In this document: positions 1-8,527 of the stretch, one piece after another
Numbering within the stretch: position 1 is the stretch's first letter
Layout: every line of letters begins with the position of its first letter
Assembly: GCF_023091865.1 (NCBI RefSeq)
Contig: NZ_JAHXDI010000001.1
Coordinates: 186,001 to 250,000, forward strand
Length of the DNA stretch: 64,000 nt
Source: Chromohalobacter moromii
GTDB lineage: Bacteria; Pseudomonadota; Gammaproteobacteria; Pseudomonadales; Halomonadaceae
Direction: 5' to 3'
Notes under the pieces: generated by a model
Seen by the model: the letters and a program-made list of their open reading frames with translations, nothing else
Databases searched by the model: none
Told to the model about the DNA's origin: nothing
Made by a program: the position numbers and the translations under genes

Positions 1-48
1 ATCAAGACCGTGCGCAGTAAAGGGTACCTGTTCGTCAAGGATAGCTAA
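1..48 (+). CDS. C-terminal end of an OmpR-type response regulator (partial)
   Basis: Only the last 15 codons are present, ending in TAA at 46-48. The peptide ends with a Thr-Val-Arg-Ser-Lys-Gly-Tyr stretch, which is typical of the final beta-hairpin of winged-helix OmpR/PhoB DNA-binding domains. The sensor kinase gene begins within six bases, so this is the cognate regulator of that kinase, probably RstA-like. The rest of the gene lies outside the window. Confidence 0.75.
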   Translation: MKTVRSKGYLFVKDS

Positions 49-53
49 CGTTG

Positions 54-1697
54 ATGCGGCGAACCCTGTCGGACAGCACTTTCCTGCGCGTTTACGCCTT
101 GTTGTTGCTGGCGTTGGTGCTGACATTCGGACTCGCATTGCTGGGGTATCTGGTGGTCGACCAGGTTCGTCAGGAGAATTACCGCGAGCGTTTGGCCAGC
201 GGCCCGATGCAGGTGCTCGCGCATCTGGCCGCCGAGCAGCCGGTCGACGAGCGTGACGAATGGCTGGCGTCGATGTCGTCGACGCTGGGTGTTCCCATGA
301 CGTTGCACCCCATCGATGGCGTATCGCTAAGTTATTTCGACCGCTCGCGGCTCAATGAAGGACGGCCGCTGATCGAGCGTCATGACGCGGCATGGTCGGT
401 GCTGCGGCGTCTGCCGGATGCGCCTTGGCTGCTGGAAGTGCGTGTCGGTGGGCTCAAAGAGATGCAGTTACGCGGCGCGACCGAGGCGCTTCGAACGTGG
501 CTCAGCGGCGTCTCGGAAGATGAGCGTGCCGAGCGTCTGGCGCGCCTTCAGCGTGTCTTCAAGATCCCGCTGGAGGTCTCGCCGACGCCACCTTCGGGTG
601 TCGATCCTATCCAGCAGTCGCGCCTCGAGGGAGGTGAAGTCGTCGTGCGCCTCGAGCCGGGGCTCGGCGTGCTTTATGTGCACGCACGGCTGGGAGCGGA
701 TCGCTGGCTCAGTATCGGCCCCATACCGTCTTTCGAACCGATGCCCATTTCGTTGGCGCTGGTCTTGCTGGGCATCATGTTGCTGGTGTTGGCCGGCACC
801 ATCTACTTCGTGGTGCGCGGTGTGGAAGGGCGCGTGGAGCGCTTGGAGCGTGCCGCCACTCGCATCGCCGGGGGCCATCTGGATACCCGCGTCAAGGTCG
901 AGAGCAATGACTTTCTCGGGCGGTTGGGGATGGCCTTTAATGGCATGGCGGCCCAGGTGCAATCGTTGTTGCGTACACAGCAGGAAATGATCCGCGCCGT
1001 CTCCCATGAATTGCGTACGCCAGTGGCACGCATTCGTTTCGCGGTGCAGATGGTCGAAGACATGACCGAAGAACCCGTGGTGCGGCGTCAGTTGCAGGAC
1101 ATCGACGGGGATATCGAGGAACTCGATCAACTCGTCGATGAGATCCTGACCTATGCCCGCCTGGGGAGCGACAGCGCCCAGGGCATCCAGCTCGCCACCG
1201 AGACCACCGATTGTCGCGCCATGGCTCATCGCGTGGTCGATACCCTGGCGCCGCTGCACGCGCATTTGCGCTTGGAAGTCTTGGAAGGCGAGGACGTCGA
1301 TGTCGAGGCTGATCCGCGCTATCTGCAGCGCGCGCTTTCCAATCTCGTGGCCAATGCCTGCCGCCATGCGGAAGGGCATATCCATGTGAGCGTGACGCGG
1401 GAAGCCCGGGCCGTGCGGTTGGATGTCGAAGACGACGGCGCGGGGGTGCCCGAAGCCGACCGCCTGTTGATCTTCAAGCCCTTCGCGCGTCTCGATGATA
1501 GCCGTACGCGGCGCTCCGGCGGCTATGGCCTGGGGCTTTCCATCGTACAGAAAATCATGGCCTGGCATGGCGGCAGCGTCGTGGTCGAACGCAGCCAACG
1601 CCTCGGCGGGGCGCGCTTCAGCCTGTTGTTGCCGACGTCGGATATGCTCCAGGGTGAGCCGCGCCACCTGTGGGGGCGCCGCCTAGGCGATGTTTGA
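54..1697 (+). CDS. rstB: RstB-like sensor histidine kinase
   Basis: This is an inner-membrane sensor kinase of 547 residues. A membrane helix lies at about residues 10-35 and a periplasmic region of about 190 residues follows. A second helix near residues 230-255 leads into a HAMP linker. The HisKA motif His-Glu-Leu-Arg-Thr-Pro has its phospho-accepting His near residue 318, and the HATPase domain shows the N box (Asn-Leu-Val-Ala-Asn-Ala) and a GYGLGLSI glycine box. It follows the response regulator gene directly. ATG at 54 is used, but a TTG at 51 is equally placed relative to the upstream AAGGA. The RstB assignment rests on layout and periplasmic length; the stimulus is unknown. Confidence 0.75.
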   Translation: MRRTLSDSTFLRVYALLLLALVLTFGLALLGYLVVDQVRQENYRERLASGPMQVLAHLAAEQPVDERDEWLASMSSTLGVPMTLHPIDGVSLSYFDRSRLNEGRPLIERHDAAWSVLRRLPDAPWLLEVRVGGLKEMQLRGATEALRTWLSGVSEDERAERLARLQRVFKIPLEVSPTPPSGVDPIQQSRLEGGEVVVRLEPGLGVLYVHARLGADRWLSIGPIPSFEPMPISLALVLLGIMLLVLAGTIYFVVRGVEGRVERLERAATRIAGGHLDTRVKVESNDFLGRLGMAFNGMAAQVQSLLRTQQEMIRAVSHELRTPVARIRFAVQMVEDMTEEPVVRRQLQDIDGDIEELDQLVDEILTYARLGSDSAQGIQLATETTDCRAMAHRVVDTLAPLHAHLRLEVLEGEDVDVEADPRYLQRALSNLVANACRHAEGHIHVSVTREARAVRLDVEDDGAGVPEADRLLIFKPFARLDDSRTRRSGGYGLGLSIVQKIMAWHGGSVVVERSQRLGGARFSLLLPTSDMLQGEPRHLWGRRLGDV

Positions 1698-1756
1698 CCT
1701 CGGCAGGCTTGCATATGCCGCAAGCGCTGGCGTGAAAGCGTGGCGACGAGACGCGG

Positions 1757-2671
1757 CTACGCCGGCTTGATCCCCTCGAGTACCGAGAAGGAGGTCTCGC
1801 GCGCGGTGCGCAGGAAGTCCTCCATCCATGGCTCGTCACGGCTCTCCTCGCGAATCGCTGCGAATAGCGTGCTCCATACCCCCTGCTCGCCGAGATGCAG
1901 GGCGCGCACATAACCGCGCTCCAGATACTCCGTGAGCGCCCAATTGGGCAGCGCGCAGACCCCCCGACCGCTGGCGACCAACTGCATCATCATGATCGTC
2001 AGCTCAGCGGTACGCACCTCGGCCGGTGTGAAGCCCGCGGGTGTCAGGAACTGGGTGAAGACGTCGAGGCGCGTGTGCTCCACCGGGTAGGTGATCAGTG
2101 TCTCGTCGGCCAGTTGTTCCGGCGTGACCCAGTCGCGGCGTGCCAGGGCATGCTGCTTGCCCACCGCGAGGAGTCCTTCGTAACGAAATAACGGCTCGTA
2201 GTGAATCCCGGCCAGCGGCTGGGGGTCGGCAGTGATCACCAAATCCAGAGACTCCCGCGCCAGTGACGGCAAGGCATCGAAACTGTAGCCGCTGGGGATG
2301 TCGACCTCGACCTCCGGCCAGTGATCGCGGAAATGATCGATGGTCGGCATCAACCATTGAAAGCAGCTATGGCACTCGATGGCCATGTGCAAACGCCCTT
2401 GTTCATGGCCCGCCAGGCGTGCCAGGTCGCGTTCTGCCATGCGGATCTGCGGCAGGATCTGTTCGGCCAGCGCGAGCAGACGCTCGCCCGCCCGCGTGAA
2501 GGTGACCGGACGTGTCTTGCGCTGGAACAGGGGCGTTTCCAGGCGCTCTTCGAGATCTTTGATCTGATGCGAGAGCGCCGATTGGGTGAGATGCACGCGT
2601 TCGGCGGCCTCGACGAGCGAGCCGGCGTCACGTAATGCGATCAAGGTGCGGAGATGGCGAAGCTCGAGCAT
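1757..2671 (-). CDS. metR: MetR, LysR-type activator of methionine synthesis genes
   Basis: This LysR-family regulator has 304 residues. An N-terminal winged HTH is followed by a co-inducer domain. The start at 2671 gives Met-Leu-Glu-Leu-Arg-His-Leu, which matches the beginning of MetR proteins; the frame stays open for 17 more codons upstream without homology. MetR hallmarks include the stretch Ile-Glu-Cys-His-Ser-Cys-Phe-Gln-Trp-Leu near residue 98. In characterised bacteria MetR uses homocysteine as co-inducer and activates metE and related genes. It is divergent from metE, the classical arrangement, and the shared 163-bp gap carries a candidate MetR site. Confidence 0.93.
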   Translation of the reverse strand: MLELRHLRTLIALRDAGSLVEAAERVHLTQSALSHQIKDLEERLETPLFQRKTRPVTFTRAGERLLALAEQILPQIRMAERDLARLAGHEQGRLHMAIECHSCFQWLMPTIDHFRDHWPEVEVDIPSGYSFDALPSLARESLDLVITADPQPLAGIHYEPLFRYEGLLAVGKQHALARRDWVTPEQLADETLITYPVEHTRLDVFTQFLTPAGFTPAEVRTAELTIMMMQLVASGRGVCALPNWALTEYLERGYVRALHLGEQGVWSTLFAAIREESRDEPWMEDFLRTARETSFSVLEGIKPA

Positions 2672-2791
2672 GGTGTATGAGAGCCGTTCATTTTGATGAT
2701 TAATTAATTTAGTTTGATTCACGCACTGCCGCCAGCGAGACTGCCCGCCAGCACATCACGGCGCTGCCGTGACCACGAAGTCACTTATTAC

Positions 2792-2804
2792 TGAAAGTCA
2801 CTCA
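2792..2804 (+). promoter_or_regulatory. Candidate MetR operator in the metR-metE gap
   Basis: The sequence TGAA-N5-CTCA lies 31 bases before metE and differs at one position from the MetR consensus TGAA-N5-TTCA. It sits in the short divergent gap 2672-2834, where both promoters must lie. The upstream half of the gap, around 2695-2720, is AT-rich. No clean -35/-10 pair was recognised. Confidence 0.5.
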
Positions 2805-2834
2805 TTCTAGCCGCATACCGCAAGGGGAAACACG

Positions 2835-5120
2835 ATGGCGCTGGCACACGTTCTGGGTTATCCACGCATAGGCGCGAACCGTGAGTTGAAAAAGGCCGTC
2901 GAGGCCTACTGGAAAGGCGACATCGACCAGGCCACGCTAGAGCAACGCGGCAAGGCGCTGCGTGCCGCGCACTGGCAAGCCAGTCGCGATGCGGGGCTCG
3001 ATCTCGTCACCGTGGGCGATTTCGCTTTCTACGACCAGGTGCTCAATGTCAGCGCGTTGCTGGGAGCGGTGCCGCCGCGTTTCGGTACCGTCGAGGGCGA
3101 GGTCGATCTGGATACGACGTTCCGCATGGCGCGTGGCCGAGCGCCCACCGGCGAGACAGCGGCGGCTTGTGAGATGACCAAGTATTTCGACACCAACTAC
3201 CATTACCTGGTCCCCGAGCTGCATACCGATCAACGCTTCCGGGTGGCCTCCACGCGCTTGTTCGACGAAGTTGCCGAAGCCCAGGCCGAGGGGCACCCAG
3301 TCAAGGTAGCGTTGCTGGGCCCCATCAGTTGGTTGTGGCTGGCCAAGGAAAAAAGCGAAGGGCTCGACCGTCTGACGCTACTCGATGCGCTGTTGCCGGT
3401 GTATGGCGAGATACTCGAGCGTTTGGCGGCGCAGGGCGTCGAATGGGTGCAGCTCGACGAGCCGGCGTTGGTGCAGGACTTGCCCCGCGATTGGCGCCAG
3501 GCCTTTGAGGCCGCCTACAACAAGTTGCAATCCGTACGGGTCAAGCTGCTGGTGGCGACCTATTTCGGCGCTCTGGGTGACAACCTGGGCCTGGCCGCCG
3601 GCTTGCCGGTCGCCGGCCTGCATATCGATACGGTACGCGGGCCCGAACAGCTCGACGCCGTACTCGACCGTCTGCCTACCTATAAGGTGCTGTCCATCGG
3701 CGCCATCGATGGACGTAACATCTGGCGCACCGACTTGGCGGCACTGCGTGAGCGCTTGCAAGTCGCTCGTGCGCGTCTCGGTGAGCGCCTTTGGATCTCG
3801 GCCTCCTGCTCGCTGCTGCACGTACCGGTGGATCTCGAGGCGGAAACCGACCTCGACGCCGAACTCAAAAGTTGGTTGGCCTTCGCCCGTCAAAAGCTCG
3901 ACGAAATCGTCACCCTGGCGCACCTGCTCGATGGCCGTGCGACCCCGGACGATACTGCTCGTCTAGAGGCCGCTACACAGGCGCTGGAAGCACGCCGCAA
4001 CTCCCCGCGCATTCACAAGCCCGCCGTGGGCGAGCGTCTGGCGGGCACCACCGCCGCCGATGCCGAGCGCGCGAGCCCCTATGAGGGACGCGCCAAGGCA
4101 CAGCACCGTCACCTGGAACTGCCGCTGTTTCCGACCACCACCATCGGTTCGTTCCCGCAGACGCAGGCTATCCGGGGCGCACGCCGCGCCTTCAAGAACG
4201 GCGAGCTGAGCCGTGAGGCCTACGAGGCCCGCATGCGCGAGGAGATCGTTCACGCCGTCGAGCGCCAGGACGCCCTGGATATCGACGTGCCGGTCCACGG
4301 CGAGCCCGAGCGTAACGACATGGTCGAATACTTCGGCGAACTGCTGGATGGCTTTGCCTTCACGCGTTTTGGCTGGGTGCAAAGTTACGGCTCGCGCTGC
4401 GTGAAACCGCCGGTGATCTTCGGTGATGTGAGTCGCCCTGGCCCGATGACGGTGCGCTGGAGCGAGTACGCGCAATCGCTCACCGACAAGCCCATGAAGG
4501 GCATGCTCACCGGGCCAGTGACGATTCTGCAGTGGTCCTTCGTGCGCGATGACCAGCCGCGCGAGGCCACGTGCCGTCAGATTGCCTTGTCCTTGCGTGA
4601 CGAAGTCGCCGATCTCGAAGCGGCGGGTATCAAGATCATCCAGATCGACGAGCCGGCACTGCGCGAAGGTTTGCCGCTGCGGCAGGGCGAATGGCAGCGT
4701 TACCTCGATTGGGCGGTGGAGAGCTTCAAGTTGAGCGCGGCCGTCGCCCGTGACGAGACGCAGATCCACACGCATATGTGCTATTCGGAATTCAACGACA
4801 TCATCGCCGCTATCGCCGCACTGGATGCCGACGTGATCACCATCGAGACGTCGCGTTCGGACATGGAGCTGCTCGACGCCTTCCAGGACTTCGCCTACCC
4901 CAACGAGATCGGCCCGGGCGTGTACGACATCCACTCGCCCAACATTCCCGAGGTGGAGTGGATGGTGCAGTTGATGGAAAAAGCCGCCGAGAAGATTCCC
5001 GCCGAACGGCTTTGGGTCAACCCGGACTGTGGCCTGAAAACGCGTGGTTGGGCGGAAGTCGAACCGGCATTGGCCAATATGGTCGATGCGGCCAAGGCGT
5101 TGCGTCGCCGCCACGCTTAA
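2835..5120 (+). CDS. metE: Cobalamin-independent methionine synthase MetE
   Basis: This cytosolic enzyme of 761 residues transfers the methyl group of 5-methyltetrahydropteroyl-triglutamate to homocysteine, forming methionine. The length is normal and two homologous barrel domains are present. The zinc-site residues are visible in the C-terminal half: His-Thr-His-Met-Cys near residue 645, Glu in the IETSRSD stretch, and Cys in NPDCGLKTR. The ATG at 2835 follows an AGGGGA ribosome site. The gene is divergent from metR and ends in a strong terminator, so it is monocistronic. Activation by MetR is expected from the family and the site near 2792. Confidence 0.97.
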   Translation: MALAHVLGYPRIGANRELKKAVEAYWKGDIDQATLEQRGKALRAAHWQASRDAGLDLVTVGDFAFYDQVLNVSALLGAVPPRFGTVEGEVDLDTTFRMARGRAPTGETAAACEMTKYFDTNYHYLVPELHTDQRFRVASTRLFDEVAEAQAEGHPVKVALLGPISWLWLAKEKSEGLDRLTLLDALLPVYGEILERLAAQGVEWVQLDEPALVQDLPRDWRQAFEAAYNKLQSVRVKLLVATYFGALGDNLGLAAGLPVAGLHIDTVRGPEQLDAVLDRLPTYKVLSIGAIDGRNIWRTDLAALRERLQVARARLGERLWISASCSLLHVPVDLEAETDLDAELKSWLAFARQKLDEIVTLAHLLDGRATPDDTARLEAATQALEARRNSPRIHKPAVGERLAGTTAADAERASPYEGRAKAQHRHLELPLFPTTTIGSFPQTQAIRGARRAFKNGELSREAYEARMREEIVHAVERQDALDIDVPVHGEPERNDMVEYFGELLDGFAFTRFGWVQSYGSRCVKPPVIFGDVSRPGPMTVRWSEYAQSLTDKPMKGMLTGPVTILQWSFVRDDQPREATCRQIALSLRDEVADLEAAGIKIIQIDEPALREGLPLRQGEWQRYLDWAVESFKLSAAVARDETQIHTHMCYSEFNDIIAAIAALDADVITIETSRSDMELLDAFQDFAYPNEIGPGVYDIHSPNIPEVEWMVQLMEKAAEKIPAERLWVNPDCGLKTRGWAEVEPALANMVDAAKALRRRHA

Positions 5121-5141
5121 GCTTGCTGTGTTGATGCCATG

Positions 5142-5176
5142 AACGCGCCGTCGAGCCACCGCTCGGCGGCGCGTTT
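5142..5176 (+). terminator. Rho-independent terminator of metE
   Basis: The arm AACGCGCCG at 5142-5150 pairs with CGGCGCGTT at 5167-5175. The stem extends inward by about six more pairs, including one G-U, to a short loop. Only a short T stretch follows. It begins 21 bases after the metE stop codon. Confidence 0.8.
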
Positions 5177-5284
5177 CTCATGGCATCAGGACTGGTATGC
5201 TATCGGCCTTCTTTGATTGATCGATATCGCATGCAACATGCCCCGCTGATGTGGGGCGGGTCCTGACCAGCAAGGAGAAGCTGA

Positions 5285-6073
5285 ATGTTCCCCAGAATGT
5301 CTCGGCGTGCGAAGCACGTCTTGTCGGGTGTGGTGTGCGTTGCCGTGTTGAGCGGTTGCGCGAGTGCCGAGAAGCCGCCACAGGTAAGCGACGCCTCGGG
5401 AGACGATTTCACCCCGCCGCCGCGTCTCGATAAGCCGGACGAGAGCGACGACACCCCCAAGTCGCCGCTGTTGCCGAGCGCCTTCTTTGCCGATGGTGCG
5501 GAAGCATTCGTGTCCTGGCGTTGCACACCGGCACAGGATCTCATCTCGGCCTCGCCCGGGGATAATCTGCGGTTATGGTCGGCTCAGGGGTACTACGCGC
5601 TCGAGCGAAGCGTGGTTACAGAGGGCAAACGCTACCGGAAAGGCACGCTGACGTTCGCTCAGCAGGGCGACGAGGCGCACGTCGAAAGCGATAACGGCCA
5701 GCTCGCCTGTCAGCAAGATGCTCGACGCGATGCGATCACGCGCGCCGACGCTCCGGATGCGATCTTCAAGGGGCAGGGCAATGAGCCCGGATGGACGCTC
5801 GAACTCGATCGCGAAACGCCGCAACTCACGCTGGTCACGCAATACGGTGAGCAAAAGCGTACGCTGAATTATCGGGTCACGCGGCTCGACAATGGCCACC
5901 AGGCTGCCATGACGCTCGAGGCTAGCGGCGCCGACGCACCGGTGACCGTCGAGCTCAAAGCGCGGGCTTGCTTCGACAGCATGAGCGGCAAGCCGTATCC
6001 CGTGCGAGTACGTGTCGAGGAGGCCGGTCGCACCTGGGTTGGCTGCGGGCAGGGCATCGAGCGAACGCGTTGA
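5285..6073 (+). CDS. Lipoprotein with MliC-like lysozyme-inhibitor domain and COG3650-like domain
   Basis: This predicted outer-membrane lipoprotein has 262 residues. A signal peptide ends in the lipobox Leu-Ser-Gly-Cys with the lipidated Cys near residue 25, followed by a low-complexity acidic and proline-rich linker. Residues of about 75-140 resemble the MliC/PliC fold of C-type lysozyme inhibitors, with Trp-Arg-Cys at the start and a second Cys about 65 residues later. Residues of about 150-260 contain Gly-Asn-Glu-Pro-Gly-Trp, typical of the COG3650 domain. Both domain calls come from motif memory. An AAGGAG site precedes the ATG. The gene stands alone, convergent with the RpiR regulator. 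Confidence 0.65.
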   Translation: MFPRMSRRAKHVLSGVVCVAVLSGCASAEKPPQVSDASGDDFTPPPRLDKPDESDDTPKSPLLPSAFFADGAEAFVSWRCTPAQDLISASPGDNLRLWSAQGYYALERSVVTEGKRYRKGTLTFAQQGDEAHVESDNGQLACQQDARRDAITRADAPDAIFKGQGNEPGWTLELDRETPQLTLVTQYGEQKRTLNYRVTRLDNGHQAAMTLEASGADAPVTVELKARACFDSMSGKPYPVRVRVEEAGRTWVGCGQGIERTR

Positions 6074-6129
6074 GTGGTGCGCCATCGCGTGAGCCATGGG
6101 CGACGAATTACGTCGCTAGACAGTCGGCA

Positions 6130-7008
6130 TCAGGTGAATTTGCGAAAGAAATGGGTCTTGTCGAACAACTCGTCCAACCGCTCATAGCGGTCTCTGGCGT
6201 CGGGCCAGCGTTGCTCCTGGACGGCGGCGATCAGGGTCTCCAGCAGCATCATGGTCGCCACGTTGGAATCCCATCCCGAGGGAATCTCCACCCAACAGTG
6301 AAAGGTCAAATCGGCGAGTGACGCGATGGGGGAGCCCCACTGATCGGTGAATAGCACGATTCGCGCATCGCGCTTTTGCACTATCTCTGCCAAGCGCAGC
6401 AGGTTGGTCTCATAGCGCCGGATGTCGAAGATCAGCAGGGTGTCCCCTGGTGCCATGTCGAGCACGTAATGCGGCCAGGTGCCCGATGACGACGTCATAT
6501 GGGTTACGCCGGGGCGCACCGCCTGGAAATGCGTGAAGGCATAGTCAGCCAGGGCCTGGGTGATGCGCCCACCGACAATGTAAAGGCGCTTCTCGGCATC
6601 GGCTAGTTGGTGGGTCGCTTCATCGAAGCGTTCGGTGTCGATATGGGCGAAGGTCTGTTGCAGGTTATTCGTGACCGCCTGAGAGAACCGGTTGAGAAGG
6701 TGCTTCTTGGGGGCCTCGGATGACCAGTTGTCGCGCCTCTTGGTGGGCCCGATCCCCTTTGCTTCCAGCTCGTGCAACAGCGCCTTGTGGAATTCCGGAT
6801 AGCCCTTGAATCCTAGTTTCTTGACCGTCCGCGCCACGGTGGGAGACGACACGCCCACGTTGCTCGCCACGATAGTGATCGAGGCGAGGCCCGCCGCGGG
6901 GTAGTTATCGAGCAGTGCATTGGCAAACTTGCGTTCCGCTTGCGTCAATGCCGAGTAGTGCTCTCGGATCAGCTCACGCACGGTCGAGGCGGCATTGGTG
7001 GTCGCCAT
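6130..7008 (-). CDS. RpiR/MurR-family transcriptional regulator with SIS domain
   Basis: The protein has 292 residues. An N-terminal RpiR-type HTH (about residues 5-80) contains the Ser-Pro-Thr-Val-Ala-Arg recognition stretch. A SIS domain follows (about 125-260), which usually binds a phosphosugar but in catabolic clusters can bind other effectors. An AGGAGG lies six bases before the ATG at 7008, so this start is preferred over GTG at 7011. The gene is divergent from the seven-gene TRAP/glutamylation operon and is its likely local regulator. A perfect TTTTCA-N7-TGAAAA dyad lies between them. The effector is unknown. Confidence 0.88.
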   Translation of the reverse strand: MATTNAASTVRELIREHYSALTQAERKFANALLDNYPAAGLASITIVASNVGVSSPTVARTVKKLGFKGYPEFHKALLHELEAKGIGPTKRRDNWSSEAPKKHLLNRFSQAVTNNLQQTFAHIDTERFDEATHQLADAEKRLYIVGGRITQALADYAFTHFQAVRPGVTHMTSSSGTWPHYVLDMAPGDTLLIFDIRRYETNLLRLAEIVQKRDARIVLFTDQWGSPIASLADLTFHCWVEIPSGWDSNVATMMLLETLIAAVQEQRWPDARDRYERLDELFDKTHFFRKFT

Positions 7009-7062
7009 CACACTGTCCTCCTGAGTAGGCTTCGCGCGGATGTTGATCGTGATATTTCAGTG

Positions 7063-7081
7063 TTTTCACGGTCTTTGAAAA
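7063..7081. promoter_or_regulatory. Candidate operator for the RpiR regulator
   Basis: A perfect inverted repeat TTTTCA-N7-TGAAAA lies in the divergent gap, five bases before the -35 box of the catabolic operon. TTTC/GAAA half-sites are common for RpiR-family regulators. Assignment to the adjacent regulator is an inference from position. Confidence 0.5.
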
Positions 7082-7085
7082 AATA

Positions 7086-7115
7086 TTGACACGTGGTCTT
7101 GGCGACGTCTATATC
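7086..7115 (+). promoter_or_regulatory. Sigma-70 type promoter of the catabolic operon
   Basis: A consensus TTGACA at 7086-7091 is followed after 18 bases by TATATC at 7110-7115. The first gene starts at 7138. The operator-like dyad at 7063-7081 abuts the -35 box on its upstream side. Confidence 0.6.
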
Positions 7116-7137
7116 TTTACAGAGTCGCGGAGAAATC

Positions 7138-7938
7138 ATGATGTCCAGCGAATTAGAACAATTATCCCCGAACGTCGAGATTCTCTATCGGTACGCCAAG
7201 GGCCCGGTTCTCCTGCTGTGCGAGCACGCGTCGTACCATATCCCCGAGCACTACCATGGGCTGGGGGTGGACCCCTCCCATCGGCGCAGTCACGCGGCAT
7301 GGGATCCTGGCGCACGCGATGTGGCCGTTGCGCTGTCGGAATTGCTCGATGCCCCACTGGTCGCGAGCCGTGTCTCGCGACTGGTCTATGACTGCAACCG
7401 TTCCCCCGAAGCGGCAAGCGCGATGCCGGAGCGTTCAGAGGTCGTCGAGGTGCCGGGTAATCGTGAGCTGACGTCAGCGCAGCGAGCCGCTCGAGTCGAG
7501 GCCGTCTACGATCCGTTTTGCAAGGCGGTAACACAGGTACTGGCACAGCGTACGGCGCACGATATTCCCACCGTATTGATCACGGTTCATAGCTTCACGC
7601 CGACCTTTCATGGTCGGGTGCGCGCGGTCGAGATCGGCATTCTGCATGATGCCGACCGCCGTCTGGCCGATGCGATGCTGGCGCACGCCCATCGCCTGCC
7701 TCATCGATGCATCCAGCGCAACGCGCCTTATGGACCGCAGGATGGCGTCACCCATTCGCTGGTGCGCCACGGTATCGACAATGGCCTGGCGAACGTGATG
7801 ATCGAGATTCGTAACGATTTGCTGGCCACTCTGGAAGACGCCCACGCCATGGCGCGGGAGTTGATGCAGCTTATCCAGCCGGCGCTGGCAGCTCTGGGGG
7901 TCGAGCTTACTCACAGGGAGGGTAAGCACGGTGCCTAG
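7138..7938 (+). CDS. N-formylglutamate amidohydrolase-family hydrolase
   Basis: This predicted zinc-dependent amidohydrolase has 266 residues and covers the family in full. Visible family motifs are Cys-Glu-His-Ala-Ser near residue 30, Thr-Val-His-Ser-Phe-Thr-Pro near 150, and Glu-Ile-Arg-Asn-Asp-Leu-Leu near 223. Classical members (HutG) cleave N-formylglutamate in histidine breakdown, but no hut gene is present here. The gene heads an operon with a TRAP transporter, a glutamine-synthetase-like ligase and two dehydrogenases, so removal of a gamma-glutamyl group is the more fitting role; that is an inference. GGAG lies five bases before ATG 7138. The 3' end overlaps the next gene by eight bases. 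Confidence 0.85.
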   Translation: MMSSELEQLSPNVEILYRYAKGPVLLLCEHASYHIPEHYHGLGVDPSHRRSHAAWDPGARDVAVALSELLDAPLVASRVSRLVYDCNRSPEAASAMPERSEVVEVPGNRELTSAQRAARVEAVYDPFCKAVTQVLAQRTAHDIPTVLITVHSFTPTFHGRVRAVEIGILHDADRRLADAMLAHAHRLPHRCIQRNAPYGPQDGVTHSLVRHGIDNGLANVMIEIRNDLLATLEDAHAMARELMQLIQPALAALGVELTHREGKHGA

Positions 7939-8527
7939 CGCTATTCTCGGCTACATCAGCGTGATCGATGCGATGAACCGGTTCATTGGGCGGATCGCGA
8001 TGTATCTGATCTTCGTGCTGATCGCGGTGCTGCTATGGTCCTCGTTCTCCAAAGTGTTTTTGACACCCACGATGTGGACGCTGGAGACCGCACAATTCGT
8101 CATGGTGGCGTATTTCGTGTTGGGTGGGCCCTACTCGATCCAAATGGGCTCGAACGTACGCATGGATCTCTTCTACGGCGACTGGAGCCCGAAGACGAAG
8201 GCGTGGGTCGACGCCTTCACGGTCTTTTTCCTGATCTTTTACCTCGGTGTCCTGCTTTATGGTGGGCTGGTATCGACGGCCTATTCTCTCGGCTACTTCG
8301 GCGATGAGCCCTTCCACTTCTTCCTCAACCTCGTCGTCACCTTCTTCACGGAAGGGCCCGAAGCGGCCGCTGACACGTTCGGTTTCCTGGAGCGTAGCCC
8401 GACGGCCTGGCGGCCCTGGCTGTGGCCCATCAAGGTCGTGCTTTGCCTCGGTGTGTTGCTGATGATCCTTCAATCTCTTGCCGAATTTTTCCGGGATATC
8501 GGCCGTCTGCGCGGGGTGCTCGACTGA
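7931..8527 (+). CDS. TRAP transporter small permease (DctQ family)
   Basis: This inner-membrane protein has 198 residues and four predicted membrane helices, the normal DctQ layout. It forms the small membrane subunit of a tripartite ATP-independent periplasmic transporter. The hydrophilic loop between the last two helices, near residues 125-155, is somewhat extended. It starts with GTG at 7931 inside the hydrolase gene, and its TGA at 8525-8527 overlaps the ATG of the large permease, indicating translational coupling. Confidence 0.9.
   Translation: MPSAILGYISVIDAMNRFIGRIAMYLIFVLIAVLLWSSFSKVFLTPTMWTLETAQFVMVAYFVLGGPYSIQMGSNVRMDLFYGDWSPKTKAWVDAFTVFFLIFYLGVLLYGGLVSTAYSLGYFGDEPFHFFLNLVVTFFTEGPEAAADTFGFLERSPTAWRPWLWPIKVVLCLGVLLMILQSLAEFFRDIGRLRGVLD

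Noticed and set aside
2672-2834. SAM or cobalamin riboswitch upstream of metE
   Set aside because: The 163-base gap is too short and lacks recognisable motifs of either class; a MetR site explains control.
3963-5159. Open frame of 398 codons opposite the 3' half of metE
   Set aside because: Antisense to a clear gene, without a promoter, ribosome site or similarity.
6100-6116. Hairpin GCGACG/CGTCGC between the lipoprotein and RpiR genes as terminator
   Set aside because: The stem is only six base pairs and no T tail follows.
7138-7938. Calling the amidohydrolase hutG
   Set aside because: No histidine-utilisation genes are nearby and the operon points to a different substrate.
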